Shown: in pieces, positions 1 to 10,850 of the stretch | Numbering within the stretch: the stretch's first letter is position 1 | Layout of the letters: each line of letters opens with the position of its first letter | From: Geosiphon pyriformis | Taxonomy: Eukaryota > Glomeromycota > Glomeromycetes > Archaeosporales > Geosiphonaceae | Length of the DNA stretch: 64,000 bases | Reading direction: 5' to 3' | NCBI GenBank assembly: GCA_016748015.1 | Contig: JAAOMT010000571.1 | Coordinates: 1,331,424-1,395,423 of the forward strand | Translations under genes and position numbers: made by a program | The notes under the pieces: model-generated | Databases searched by the model: none | What the model was told of the DNA's origin: nothing | What the model saw: only the letters and a program-made list of their open reading frames with translations

Positions 1-333
1 GGAGATGTTAACATAACATCCAGAATCATATCCAAATTCAAATTAGAAGCCAAAAATGCTTGAATGACCAGAGAGAATACATAAAGCACATTCACCAGAG
101 GCACCAATTTAACAAAGTTCAGTTTTTCTATGATAATAGAAACCTGATTTGACAAAAGCTTTAAAGAACGTTCCAAAGAAGCCAAATAATCAACAAAATA
201 GGAGTTACTAAGAGAATTGAAGACCATTGAAGTGGGTTTTACATCTAAAGATAAACCAATACCAAAAGCATTCGATGAAATCACACAAGGAAAAAAATCA
301 CCAGCAATCTGGGCCCAAGTCTTGTCACCAATA
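1..333 (-). pseudogene. LINE 'I' ORF1, C-terminal fragment
   Basis: Read on the minus strand, this encodes the part of a LINE ORF1 (nucleocapsid-like) protein downstream of the zinc knuckle. A GDKTWAQIAG stretch matches GKTWASVVGA of LINE L (about 10355-10385). It is followed, after a frameshift in a poly-T run, by a heptad-like stretch (YLASLERSLKLLSNQVSIII) that corresponds to the coiled coil of L ORF1. The fragment runs off the left edge of the window. Its N-terminal part continues at 1302 beyond the J1 insertion. I infer it from similarity to L and from the known organisation of LINE ORF1 proteins; the frame is broken, so it is non-functional. Confidence 0.75.
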
Positions 334-1301
334 TTACCAGTAGAATTTTAGCTATTAATTAGCATGAAATTATTTTTATAATTTCTATTATTAATTAGCA
401 TACATTATTATTAATTCAATTATCACTTATTATTTAATCAAATTATCAAATATCATTACTCAATCAATAATCCAATTTGTACTCTAGAAATTAAGATGAT
501 CAAATTACACAATACCCTGAACCTTTTAACATAGTCAAAATTCGCCGAAATTAATGAAAATTTGCCGAAATAATCAATAGTTCAGTGAAATAACTTGTAA
601 ATTCGCCAAAATGTATCTTTAGTTTATCCAAATTGTAGCAAAGAGAAAAGTACAAGTTCAAAGACTAGTATTACAACAAGTTATATAAAAAAAGAGCTTT
701 TTTCTTCAAGGAAATGTATCTTCTCATAGTACTTTACCATAGTATCTTACTTTAGATATCTTAATTAAAACAAATCACTTTTTACAAAATCAAATAAAAA
801 TTAAATATTTGAAAACCAAATTCTTAAAATTATTACACATGAAATTTTCTCAACACAACTAACGTTTTGAAATTGATTAGCTACCAATTTCAATAAACTG
901 TTAGTAACTCCAGGCCTGAATAGAAAACGTTTTCCTTGATAAAATCCTATTTTTTTTTACATTTTTTTTATTTTTATTTTCTTTTCTTATTTCAATTGTT
1001 AAAGTAGCCTACAGACGAGATTCCTGTAGAAGAGTTGACTTTTATAGCAAAGTAACTATACATTTTTAGTGAGTTTTCAGACAAGCAATTTCTGGGAAAA
1101 AGTTGACATTTACTACAATATAACTACATAAAGTAACTGGCAAGAAATTGGCCATTCCACTTATAAGTCCAGCAGTTTAAATTATAGGAGATAATTTAAA
1201 GATAAATTCAGTTACTGGAGGTTCAACTACTTCTAGAAAACGTGAATTTGCAACCAACAGACATTTACAACATTCAAAAAAAGAGACCAAAAACCTCTAG
1301 T
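334..1301 (+). mobile_element. J1: ~968-bp non-coding repeat inserted in LINE I
   Basis: This segment splits the LINE I ORF1. It matches 42978-43940 (J3, opposite orientation) over its whole length and 7150-7952 (J2) over most of it. The flanks carry an imperfect ~10-bp target duplication (GTCACCAATA at 324-333, AATACCAAAA at 1302-1311; 7 of 10 positions agree). There is no long ORF. The ends (TAGAATTTTAG on the left; TAGAGGTTTTTGG as the reverse complement on the right) form at best a short imperfect inverted repeat. A ~10-bp duplication with weak terminal repeats is most like a non-autonomous Mutator-type DNA element; a solo LTR is less likely because Gypsy elements here duplicate 4 bp. The class is an inference, the repeat itself is observed. 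Confidence 0.75.
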
Positions 1302-2720
1302 AATACCAAAAAAAACTGGATGAGCAATAGGTGCCTGCTTCTTTTTATAAATATTGGTCAAGCAAACATGATCTTGAAAAGTTACTATCTGTTTACCACA
1401 AATTTTAGAATTTTCACCAACCAAACACACATCAGAAATATGACCAAATTGTTTACACTTGGTGCAACAGGCCAGAGAAAAACCAGCCCAACACAAATTC
1501 ACACCCTTAAACACTGGAGTAGAACCAATAGTAGCCAATTTGGATGCTTTATCAGCAAAACACACTATTACATATCTATTACACACATATGAACTGAGAT
1601 TACAGCCAATGAAACAAGTTTTCCCATCATATAATTTTAACAAACTAGAAAAATCATGAGCCATAGTTCCAACTGGAAGAGTATAAAGCAAGATCCGATG
1701 TAGATTTTTTGACACTCACAATTGTTTATCTCCAACCACTTTTACTACATGAACAGAATTCTTTTCCATGAAAACAAACCACTTAGCTGTGACCAAATTA
1801 ACTATTTCAAATAATTTATATTCTATTAAAATTTTTTGTCACAGACTAATCAGTTGTATTTTAATTGATACAATCCTGCCAAACTTGAAAAAAACAAACT
1901 CTACAGCTGATTTAGAAAAATCAACTAAGATCTCCTTGACAATTACTTCCTGATTCGATTGGCTGTTTACTTTTCTGAGATTATTATTAACCAAAATTTT
2001 TCCACTGATTGCCATTTCTCTAGTTTTTTTCAAACTTATTTCAAATGTAAATAATAATCTAATGATTTCTGGAAATTTTGAGGGAGTAAAGGCCCTTCCA
2101 AAATCATCAACTCAATAAAAAATTTTTTTGACTGTAATTAATTTATCACTAATAGTTTTACCCAGCACAACAAATAGCTCAATATCCAACATGAAAGATT
2201 TGACTGGTTTGAAATCACACCTATCCAGAATACATAATCTGATAGTTGGCAACTGATTGGATTTAACAACCACATGAAAAGAAAATTCCAACACTTTATC
2301 ATCATTACTCATATGTTCAAATACAGGTTGCTTTGGTGGATTGCCCAGCATATATGTCTAAGTGTAAGTTTTTCTTGGTGTAGCTTCATTCATATCATTA
2401 TCTTTACTTGATTCTGCATAACTAGTTTTTTTAGCAATTGTATTTGTTATATCTTTGACATCTAAAAGACCATTTACACTGCTATTAACACTTTCAACTT
2501 TACTTTCTCAAAACATCATGGGCTTGACATTAGCACTATTAATATCTCCCAAGCTTACAAAGCCAATAGACAAGTCAACCACATTACTAGCTTTAGACTT
2601 CTTTGGCTTCTTAAATAATGAACTGTAAGAATACACACTATCTACACAAGCTTTCTTCTTACTGCTAAACCAATACCAAAACTACCAGCAGAAGAGCCTA
2701 CTGAATCTATAGTAACAAAA
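1302..2720 (-). pseudogene. LINE 'I' ORF1, N-terminal and central part
   Basis: Minus-strand coding remnant of a LINE ORF1 protein, read from about 2720 down to 1302. In order it shows a basic N-terminus (SVGSSAGSFGIGLAV then a Lys-rich KKPKK stretch near 2610), a linker with MLGNPPKQP (2340), a domain with KSFMLDIEL and LITVKKIFY (2110-2200), an RRM-like segment (EVIVKEILVDFSKSAVE, 1900-1960), LLYTLPVGTMAHDF (1640-1690), and a CCHC knuckle CTKCKQFGHISDVC (1425-1466). The longest clean piece is 1233-1715, whose last codons run into J1. The ATG expected near 2716 reads ATA. Frames shift several times and stops are present. ORF1 proteins of this type package LINE RNA; this copy is dead. Confidence 0.8.
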
Positions 2721-4200
2721 AAAGATGTAGAAAAAGAAATAACTGCGAAAACTAAGAATAGGAGATAAAAAGAAAAGCTATTTCTATGACAAAAAATCTT
2801 TTGCTCTCGTTGTGGCCAAGAGATCAATGAGAGAAAAATTTTTTTCTATATATATAAATATTTTTACTATCTTTTAAAAAAAAGAGTATTGAATAAGTAA
2901 TAAATTTTAACTAATTATTGGTTTTAATTCTTTATTTTTTAATGATTAAAGTTAATAAATTATTAATAAACAAAAAAATATTCTTGACTTAATAATTAAT
3001 AAAAATAATTATAGTTTTATTATTATTAATTAGGATATTATTAATATTAAAAACCTATTTACAATATTTAAAATATATTAAATAATAATATGATTGTTAA
3101 TAACTTAAATAATATTATTAATAAAAACATTAATAGTTAAATAAAATATTAAATTAGCTTAATTTTTAATTTTTTATGTTTGACTACAAATTTAAAATTA
3201 ATTTTGTAATTATATAAATATTTATGCTTCTTAATTTTGTATAAAAAAAAGGCATAAAAATTTTTTATAATAAAGATAAAAAAACTTTATTCTAATTTAA
3301 ATCATTATATATTTTATAATTACTAATTAAATTAAAATATAATTGATTTTATTATTATAAATATTATTAAAAAACCTAATAAATTTAATATATATTTTAA
3401 TTTTTAATAAACTGTTTTTTAAATTATAAATTTTATATATATTTACAAAACTAATTACAATTTACAAATTTTTTTTAACATATTTTTTATTATTAAACTT
3501 ATTGTAAAAACAGAAAAATGTTTTTATAAAAAACATCAAATTTGTTTTACATAATTGAAATACAATTTAATAAAATCTAACAAAAAAATTTTTGTTGTTT
3601 TAATTAAAATAATTAAATAAATATTAATTAAAATTTAAATTTTAAAAATTATTAATATTTAAGTTTTTTTTATTAAATAAAAACAGATTTTAATATTAAA
3701 CATAAATTAAGTAAATCTAATAGCAGTTTTATAATATATTATTTTAATGTTTTTAAAATTTGTTTAAAATACTAAATAGTTTAATAACTTTGTTATTTAG
3801 TAAATTTTTAATTATAGTTAACAATTTATTTTGTTTTATTTTTTATAATATTAATAAAAATATTATTATTTATATAATTTAATAAAATATATTAATATTA
3901 TTAAATATTTAAATATTTATTAAAAAACATTTGTTTTTTAATTTAATTTTTTATAATTAAGTTAACTTTTAATTTAACTTTTTTAAATTTCAGAATTAAT
4001 TTATTATTAATAATTAAATAATTTAAAACAACTTTTTAACACAGATGTTTTAACATATTTTTATTTATATAATTTTTATTAATAATAAAATTTTTCATAT
4101 GTTTTTTAATACTTGAATTTATTTTATTTAATTTAAATTTATAAAACTTTTATTATTTTAAAACATAATAGATTTTTTTGGTCTTAAATAAAATAATAAA
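2721..4200. other. AT-rich stretch, LINE I 5' end then no gene
   Basis: About 2721-2850 is the upstream region of LINE I on the minus strand (a short GC-richer patch near 2810). Beyond that the sequence is almost pure A/T with homopolymer runs. No ORF, repeat match or RNA gene could be supported. It probably holds decayed 5' sequence of LINE K and/or old intergenic DNA. Confidence 0.5.
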
Positions 4201-4319
4201 ACCAAAAACTTTTTTTTTTTATAAATCCAAAATTTCTTAAAGAAAAAGTTTTTTTTGTTTTTTATTATTTTTCAATATTCAATGCAATTTTTCTTAGTTT
4301 TTATTTTTAACAATATAAT

Positions 4320-6145
4320 TATTAGTGTTGTTAGCAGTTTTAATATAAAAGAAATAAAAAAAAATTCAGTATAAATTTAGTTGTATTAAAGTTAATAATT
4401 TAAAAAAAAACATAAAAACAGTATATTAAAAAAGCTGGCTGTTGATAGTAGTAAATTTGTTTTTCAAGATTTAAATATAATTAATATTATTAAATTTAAT
4501 AATATAAATATAAAACAAAAATACTTGGTTAAAAAAACCAATTTTAGAATTAATAGTAAAAATAAATTAAAAGCCAAAAACATCAAAATAATTTCTAAAG
4601 AACTAAAAACTATAGTAATTAAATAAACTTTAAAAAAGCTTTTTAACAAGATAAACTTTAATATTAATAATAGTAATAATAATGTTTTGAATAATTCTAT
4701 GTTGTTGTTTTTTTTTTAAAAAATTATCAATTAATATATTATTTTATAAATTTTTTATTTTAGATATTAATCTTTTTGTAATAATTAAAAAATTATCTTA
4801 AAAAAAATTAAAAACTATTAAAAATCTATTTTTTAATGTGAATAATTATAAAAAAACTTTTATTTCTTTAAAATTTGATAAAATAATTTAAGTATCTTTT
4901 ATTTTTAAAAAGATAATAATAATAATAATAATAAGCTTGACTAATAATTATAATATTGTAATAAATATTAATCTTAGACACTTTGTAAATAATTAAACAA
5001 ATTAAACAATAATAATTAAAAAAATTTCTGTAAAAATATTAATAAAAACTATATAAATTGTGCTAATTAATTATAATAATAATAAGTTAATTAAAATAAT
5101 ACTAAGTTAATTAAAATACAATTAGTAATACTATAGTAAAAAGTAATTGTAAAACTAGATAATTAAAATTAAATCAATTTTTTAGTATTATAGTAGTCTA
5201 TTTTTATTGAAAAAAATACAGTCTGTGTAATCAATGCTAATATTAATAAACAATTATAAAATATTAAAAATATATATAAGATTTTGTTTTATATTCTTCT
5301 AATAGACATAATTACTTATAATTTTTGAGATTTTATTGGTTTAATTAGTAAAAAAAACTTGTATAATTAATAATAACTTTGTTAACTATTCTTGTATTAA
5401 GTATATTATTATGTATTTTGATTCAAAAAATAGTTAATTAAAGTTATAATTATAATTTCTATTATAAAAAGTGTTGTATTTTATTGATTTTATTTAATTT
5501 TAACAGTTTACTTAGATTATAATAAACATAATCACACTTTTTTTGATTATAATTTGGCAGAAAATAAATTAGTTATTAAGAAAAAAAAACTTTATTTTCA
5601 AATTTAAATTAGATTAGATTAACAAAAATTTATGTAAAAAAGTCAGCTTTTATTACTTATTTAGTAGTTTTTAGTAATAAATTTTGGGTGTTTGTTATTG
5701 GTAAGTCTTTTTTTTAAGTAGTTTTTGGTGTTTTTTTTTGGTTTAATGTTTTAAGTTAAATTGAATCTTTTTTAATAGTTGTATATAATATGAATTTATG
5801 TTTTATTAATATAAAATACAATCTTGTTAATTTTATAAAACAAATTAATAAGTCAGCTAAAAAATTAGATGTACTTGTATCAATGATTTTTCAGCTTAAT
5901 CTTAAATATTAGTTATTAATAATTTTTTATTACAAAATTAAATAGATAATATAATAATAATAAAAAATTTAAATATAACTATAAGTAATAAAACTGTGTC
6001 TGTTTTAGACTTTTTGTCTTCTTTGAATATTATTAAGTTAAAAAAACAGCTAAATAGTTTGTTCAAATTAGTTATAAATTTAATAACAAAATTTAATAAT
6101 TTGATTCTGGTTTCCAATACAACTTTTTTTTTCTTTTAATAACTA
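4320..6145 (+). pseudogene. LINE K ORF1 remnant
   Basis: Decayed counterpart of L ORF1 (9021-10850). The clearest match is at 5281-5405, where the text parallels 9955-10080 of L, including the segment around the L in-frame TGA. Another match lies at 4840-4985 (parallel to 9540-9670). Composition is near 85-90% A+T, so only the DNA alignment, not the protein, is readable. The ORF1/ORF2 boundary is conserved in position: L has CAATGAGTGAG and K has TTAATAACTAAG near 6140. The protein would have been an RNA-binding nucleocapsid protein; no frame survives. Confidence 0.65.
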
Positions 6146-7149
6146 AGTTTATTTAGAAAATTATTATATATAATATGTATAAAATAAACAATTTTATAAA
6201 ACAAAAAAATATTGTTAAATAATATAAAAAAATAGACAATATAATATCTATAATTACTAAAACAATATTAAATGAAAAAATATGTTTATAGATTATAAAT
6301 AAGTTTAATAGTATTAAAATATATATTTCTGGTCTGAATTTTGGTTATTTAAGTGTTGGTGTTGTTATTATTATAAACAATTATTTAACAAAATATGTTT
6401 GTAAAATTATTAAGATAAATAGTAAACTTTTTTTAATTAAGTTATTTTTTTATAACTATATATTGATACAATTATAATTATATGTTTTTTTTAGACCAAA
6501 AATATTAATATATTAATTATTAAGACTATTAATAAGTTTTTTTTGTGGTCTTAAGTGGCAATTTTAATGAAAATAAATCTTATAAAAGTATTAGTTTCAA
6601 AAAAATACTTAGACATAAGTTTGATCAACTTTTTAATAAATAGTATATTTATCAAAATTTTTATGTAAAATTTTTTTATAAATTTAAAGAAAACAATTAA
6701 TTATATTTTAATTTCTACAGGTTTTAATAATATAGTAATACACAAAAATGTAAAAAATATTGTAAACTTTTTTAATATCAATTATTAAATAATCTTTGTT
6801 TTTATTGGTTTAAATAGGTTTTTAAATACATAATTAAATTTTTTATACAAATAAGTAAATAAAAATATGTGAAAATTTAATGTAAAAGATACAGATAGTG
6901 CTAAATAATCTTATTTTAAAAATACTACTAAAGCCAATTCTGTTTTATTTCACATTAATTTTATTATTTTAAATTTTTTTTTGAATTTAAATGCTTTATA
7001 AAATATAATTTGTAAAATAGTATATTTTTCTGCAAACAAGATTTTTTTCAAAATATGACATAAAAAATATAATGTTGCTTTTTTCAAGCTATTATTTAAA
7101 TTATACAAGTTGAAAATTCTGATATTAAAAATTGTTAAGATATTGTTAT
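6146..7149 (+). pseudogene. LINE K ORF2, endonuclease part
   Basis: Decayed N-terminal part of ORF2 (apurinic-like endonuclease and start of the linker). The segment at 6150-6280 parallels 10855-10985 of L, and 6305-6460 parallels the next block. At 6545-6575 the text still reads as the GGDFNEN metal-binding motif (GTGGCAATTTTAATGAAAAT, with the Asp codon now AAT). Many in-frame stops are present. The match to L runs to about 7149, where J2 is inserted at a point corresponding to the NEL-W-KHCD segment of L (12430-12460). Confidence 0.7.
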
Positions 7150-7952
7150 CAATAGAATTTTAGGTATTAATTAGTGCATAAAATTACTCTTATAATTTTA
7201 ATCATTAATTAAAATATATTATTATCATTTTAATTAATACTTATTACTTAATTAAAACTATTAAATATTACTATTTAATTAATAACTCAATTTGTGCAAT
7301 AAAAATTAAGATAATCAAATTACACAATACTTTAAATTATATAACATTTAAAATTAGCCAAAATTTGTAGAAATTTGTCAAAATAATTGATATTTTACCA
7401 AAATAGCCAATAATTTGTAGAAATAACTTGTAGTTTATTAAAATATATCTTTAATTCATCGAAATTATAGCAAAAAGAAAAGTTTAAGTTTATAAACTAG
7501 TACTATAATAAGTTGTATAAAAAAAAAGCTTCTTTCTTTAAAAAAATGTATTTTATTTTATTTATCTTATTTTTAGAATAACAATTTTATACAAATTAAT
7601 AAAAACAAATACTTCAAAAAACAAATTCTTTTAATTAAATTATACTTGAAATTTCTTGAATTTCAACTAATGTTTTGAAATTAATTAGTTACCAATTTCA
7701 ATAATTTATTAATAACTTTAGACTTAAACAAAAAATAATTCTCTTAATGCAATTTTATTTCTCTTATATTTTTTTTGTTTTTATTTTTCTTTCTTATTAT
7801 TAATATTAGAATAGTTTACAAACAAGATTCCTGTAAAAGAGTTGAATTTTACAGCAAAGTAATTACACATTTTTAGTAAGCTTTTAGATAAGCAATTTTT
7901 GGAAAAGAGTTGACTTTTACTATAAAGTAAGTATCTCAAATAAGCTTTAGAA
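7150..7952 (+). mobile_element. J2: shorter copy of the J repeat, in LINE K
   Basis: This segment matches J1 and J3 from the TAGAATTTTAGG end through about 7930, but it has a different ~20-bp right terminus (ending CTCAAATAAGCTTTAGA) and is ~160 bp shorter. It separates two parts of LINE K that are contiguous in LINE L. An imperfect ~10-bp target duplication flanks it (ATATTGTTAT at 7140-7149, ACATTGCAAC at 7953-7962). It is more AT-rich than J1 and J3, so it is probably the oldest copy. No ORF. Confidence 0.7.
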
Positions 7953-8867
7953 ACATTGCAACAAATTGGTTTTGAATATGCTTTTGGTGCTTTTAAACTC
8001 TTGTTTATCTTGTAAATTGGTACCTAATTCTTAAAAAAAAGCTTGAGTTTCAATAATTTCCAAATCATATAAGTGGAACAGAGTTTTTATAAACATTTAA
8101 CCTATTGCTTTAATTGAAACTGTGTATAAAATTCTTTTTAAGATTTTTTTTAACAGGATTTCTTTAGCATACAGTGCTTTTAATGTTTTTTGCAAGAATA
8201 ATTTTTCAGTTTTAAAGAATATAATAACACAATTTTCTATTTTTGTCATTGGTTCAGTAATCAAGGATGTCTTAGAAAAGAACTGTAAACTTTGGCTGGT
8301 TTTATAGAACATGTAAAAAGCTTACAATTCTGTTGAATAGAAGCATCTTTAAAAGAGCTTGGTTAGGATAAAAATATATAACAGGTTTATTTGATTTTTT
8401 GGTACTATTTACAATAATTGTATCAACAAGGTAATAATTAACTTCGGATTAATACATAGATATCAAGTACATAATAGTTTAGATCAAGGAAAGTGTTCTT
8501 ATCTCTTCTTTAGTACATATTTTATGATCTTTTTTTATGCAAAGTTAAGAAACAGAAAAATGTATATAAGTATAGATTGAATTTTTATTTTGTTGTCAAA
8601 ACTGGTTGTGTAAAATCTTGGGCTAAATTAACATCTTTTTTCACTGCTGGTGTTTTTGTTGATGACATTATCTGAGTTAGTTGCAGTCAAAATACTACCC
8701 AACACATCCTTAATATTGCAAGTAAATTTTTTTAGGTCAATAATATTTCTATTAATAATGAAAAAACAGTAATTATTCCTATCAATTGCAGAGTTGGAAG
8801 TTCTTCTTTGTTGATCAATGGCTTATCTATTTTAATTACTAAAAAGAGAGAATTTTATTACTACTTG
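7953..8867 (+). pseudogene. LINE K ORF2, reverse transcriptase part
   Basis: Matches L from about 12455 to 13350. Recognisable pieces include the NFSVLKNIITQFSIFVIGSV segment (8200-8265, parallel to 12690-12760), FVDDII of the RT active site (about 8650-8672), and NINNEKTVIIPINC-like text after it. The two catalytic Asp codons remain, but multiple stops and indels break the frame. The copy is cut at ATTACTACTTG by insertion of LINE L and resumes at 15667. Confidence 0.8.
8857..8867 (+). repeat. Target-site duplication of LINE L, left copy
   Basis: ATTACTACTTG here is repeated at 15667-15677. Joining the two flanks restores the LINE K reading that corresponds to 13345-13440 of LINE L, which proves the insertion point. 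Confidence 0.85.
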
Positions 8868-9020
8868 AAAAAAAAATAAAAAAAACTTCTTTCTATTCTT
8901 CATCTAAAATTCCCAAAAAAGAGTCAAAAGGTTTTTTGAAAGAAGTTTTTTATCATTCAGTACGATAAATCAAAACCGTTCTTTGATTATAAGGTCACTG
9001 TTGGCCCTGTTATTACTGTT
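8868..9020 (+). other. LINE L 5' leader
   Basis: Begins with an A-rich stretch at the insertion junction. From 8940 the ORF1 frame is open (ending VTVGPVITV before the ATG at 9021), so translation could begin upstream of 9021 if an ATG was lost or the copy is 5'-truncated. No internal promoter motif could be identified. Confidence 0.5.
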
Positions 9021-10850
9021 ATGAAGAAAACTATTAATGTTTCTGGTTCTAAAAGTGGTTTCAAGACAGTTGTGTTGAGGAAGAAGAGGAAGGGAGGTGT
9101 ATTGGCAGAGGATATTGATAATAGAGAAGTTGCTGCTGAAGCTCCTGGTGCTCGTTTATGGGGTTCTAAGACAAGTAACACTACTAAGTCTGAGAGTATT
9201 AACATGGAGAAGGAGTGCTTGGTTAAAGAAACCAGTGTTGACTATGGTGAGAGTAGTGCTTTTGTGGAAGGGAATCCTAATCAAACACCAAAGGGTTTGT
9301 GTGTAAAGACCAAAAAGGTGTTAGGGAAGCCTCTGGGTGTGATTGATTATGGTACTGTCAATACAGACAATAATGTGTTAGACAATTTCTTTCTTCTCTT
9401 ACTCCCTCTACCTATCAAACTGACTGTTCAAGTGCCTGTTCACAAATCCTTTGCTTTAGATATTAATCTTGTGGTCATCACTAAGAAGTTCTTTCAGGAA
9501 AAATTGTGTTTTATCAAGAAAATTTTTTCAGGTGTGAATGGTTTTGGGAGGGCTTCTACTCCCTCAAAATTGGGTGGAATTATTCGTGCAACTTTCACTT
9601 TGGAAAAAGCAATGATGGCTGCTGGGAAGTTGGCAAATGATTGTGGTGTTGTAGTAAACACTGATCTCAAGCATCCTATAAACAACCATATAAATCAAAC
9701 AATTGTGATAAAAAAAATTCCTGTGAGAACTTCTGTGAAGGCTGTGCGTGCTGCCGTGTCTGAGTTTGGATTGATTAAGTCAATCAAGATGCAACTGGTG
9801 GGTCTGTGGCAAAAAGCGATCATCGAATTAGAAGATCAAAATCAGGCTGATCTTTTGGCATTCAAATGGTCTATTCTCATTGAAAAAGATGCAGTACATG
9901 TGGCCAGGGCCAATGTTGACAAACAGACATGGGATTTCAGAGATGAATTCAGGGCACTGCTGTACACTCTTCCTGTAAGGACAAATGCTTATGACTTTTG
10001 AGATTTTGTTGGTTTGGTTGGTGGGAAAACATGTGTTATTGATCATAATCCTGTTAGCTATGTTTGTGCTCGCTGTGTTACTGTTTGCTTTGGGTCTGAA
10101 TCTGATCTAGTTAGTGTGATGGCTGCAACCCCAGTTATAAAAGAGATTGGCCTTTACTGGTCTTATCTCTCTTTGGCACTGTGCTCAGTCTGCAGTCTTC
10201 CTGGTCATACATCTCTTAATTGTGTTTCAGTTAAGATTGGTTCAACCCTAAGGAGCAGAAAGGCACCTCTTTTTGCTCAGGATCAGGTCAGGTTGGCAAC
10301 TATCTACACTCGGAAATTCATGCCCATTTCTTGTCCATTGGCCTTCAGTGGTAAGACTTGGGCATCAGTTGTTGGTGCTCCTCTGGTGCATAGTTCTCAT
10401 GGTGCTGGTTCATTTCTTGGTTCTGACAATGTTAGTAAACCTCTTCCTTCTGTTGTGGATGATTTGGAAAAGCGTTTGGTGAATATTGAGAGCAGTCTCA
10501 TCAGCCTTGTGGAACAAATTGGTGAGTTAACTAAGAGGTTAGATTCACTTGTGCCAGCAGTTTTCCAGCCTAGCCCTGGATGTTAGCTGCCGGTAACCCC
10601 TTCATCACAAAATTAAGGAGAAGATATAGTGATGAAAGTAAGTTCAGATGAGTCCACTTGTGATGAGACTGCTGCTGCTACTGCTACTGCTATTTATACT
10701 TATACTGCGAAGGACTCTTCTGTGTTCTCCCATGTTGTCAAGTTGGAAAATATGTTGGAAGGCCTTGCTGCTTTGGTGCTGAGTTTGTCTGCTTGTTTTG
10801 ATGGTTTGGCTCTGGCTGCTGGTATATTTCCACAACTCTCTTCTCAATGA
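9021..10850 (+). pseudogene. LINE L ORF1 (nucleocapsid/RNA-binding protein), 3 nonsense mutations
   Basis: A single 610-codon frame interrupted by TGA (9999-10001), TAG (10584-10586) and TAA (10614-10616), with no frameshift. The TGA stands where a Trp is expected from relatives (AYDF-stop-DF), and the other two replace Gln codons; all three are transitions. Order: basic N-terminus (VVLRKKRKGG), conserved block KSFALDINL and STPSKLGGIIRATFT, an RRM-like segment (VIKKIPVRTSVKAVRAAVSE), LLYTLPVRT, a CCHC knuckle at residues C388-C391-H396-C401, GKTWASVVGA, and a coiled coil around residues 475-510 (DDLEKRLVNIESSL). It would bind LINE RNA and form the RNP. The last codons overlap the ORF2 start. 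The start codon is the first ATG in frame and is uncertain. Confidence 0.88.
10847..10850 (+). promoter_or_regulatory. ATGA stop-start overlap between ORF1 and ORF2
   Basis: CAATGAG: the ORF1 stop TGA (10848-10850) overlaps an ATG (10847-10849) that lies exactly in the ORF2 frame. The next codons, MSEFT-stop-KIAMCNIRG, lead directly into the endonuclease. Such overlaps are known to support termination-reinitiation in other non-LTR elements; here that role is inferred. The same site in LINE K reads ATAA. Confidence 0.7.

Noticed and set aside
334-1301. J1/J3 as solo LTRs of a Gypsy element
   Set aside because: Gypsy elements here begin TGTTA, end TAACA and duplicate 4 bp. J has neither end and duplicates ~10 bp.
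1242-1592. Plus-strand ORFs of 116 and 66 codons (1242-1592, 1459-1659)
   Set aside because: They are antisense shadows of the LINE I ORF1, whose zinc knuckle and LLYTLPVGT motif are read on the minus strand.
4464-4649. 61-codon hydrophobic minus-strand ORF
   Set aside because: Lies antisense to the decayed LINE K ORF1; a chance frame of Phe/Leu/Ile codons.
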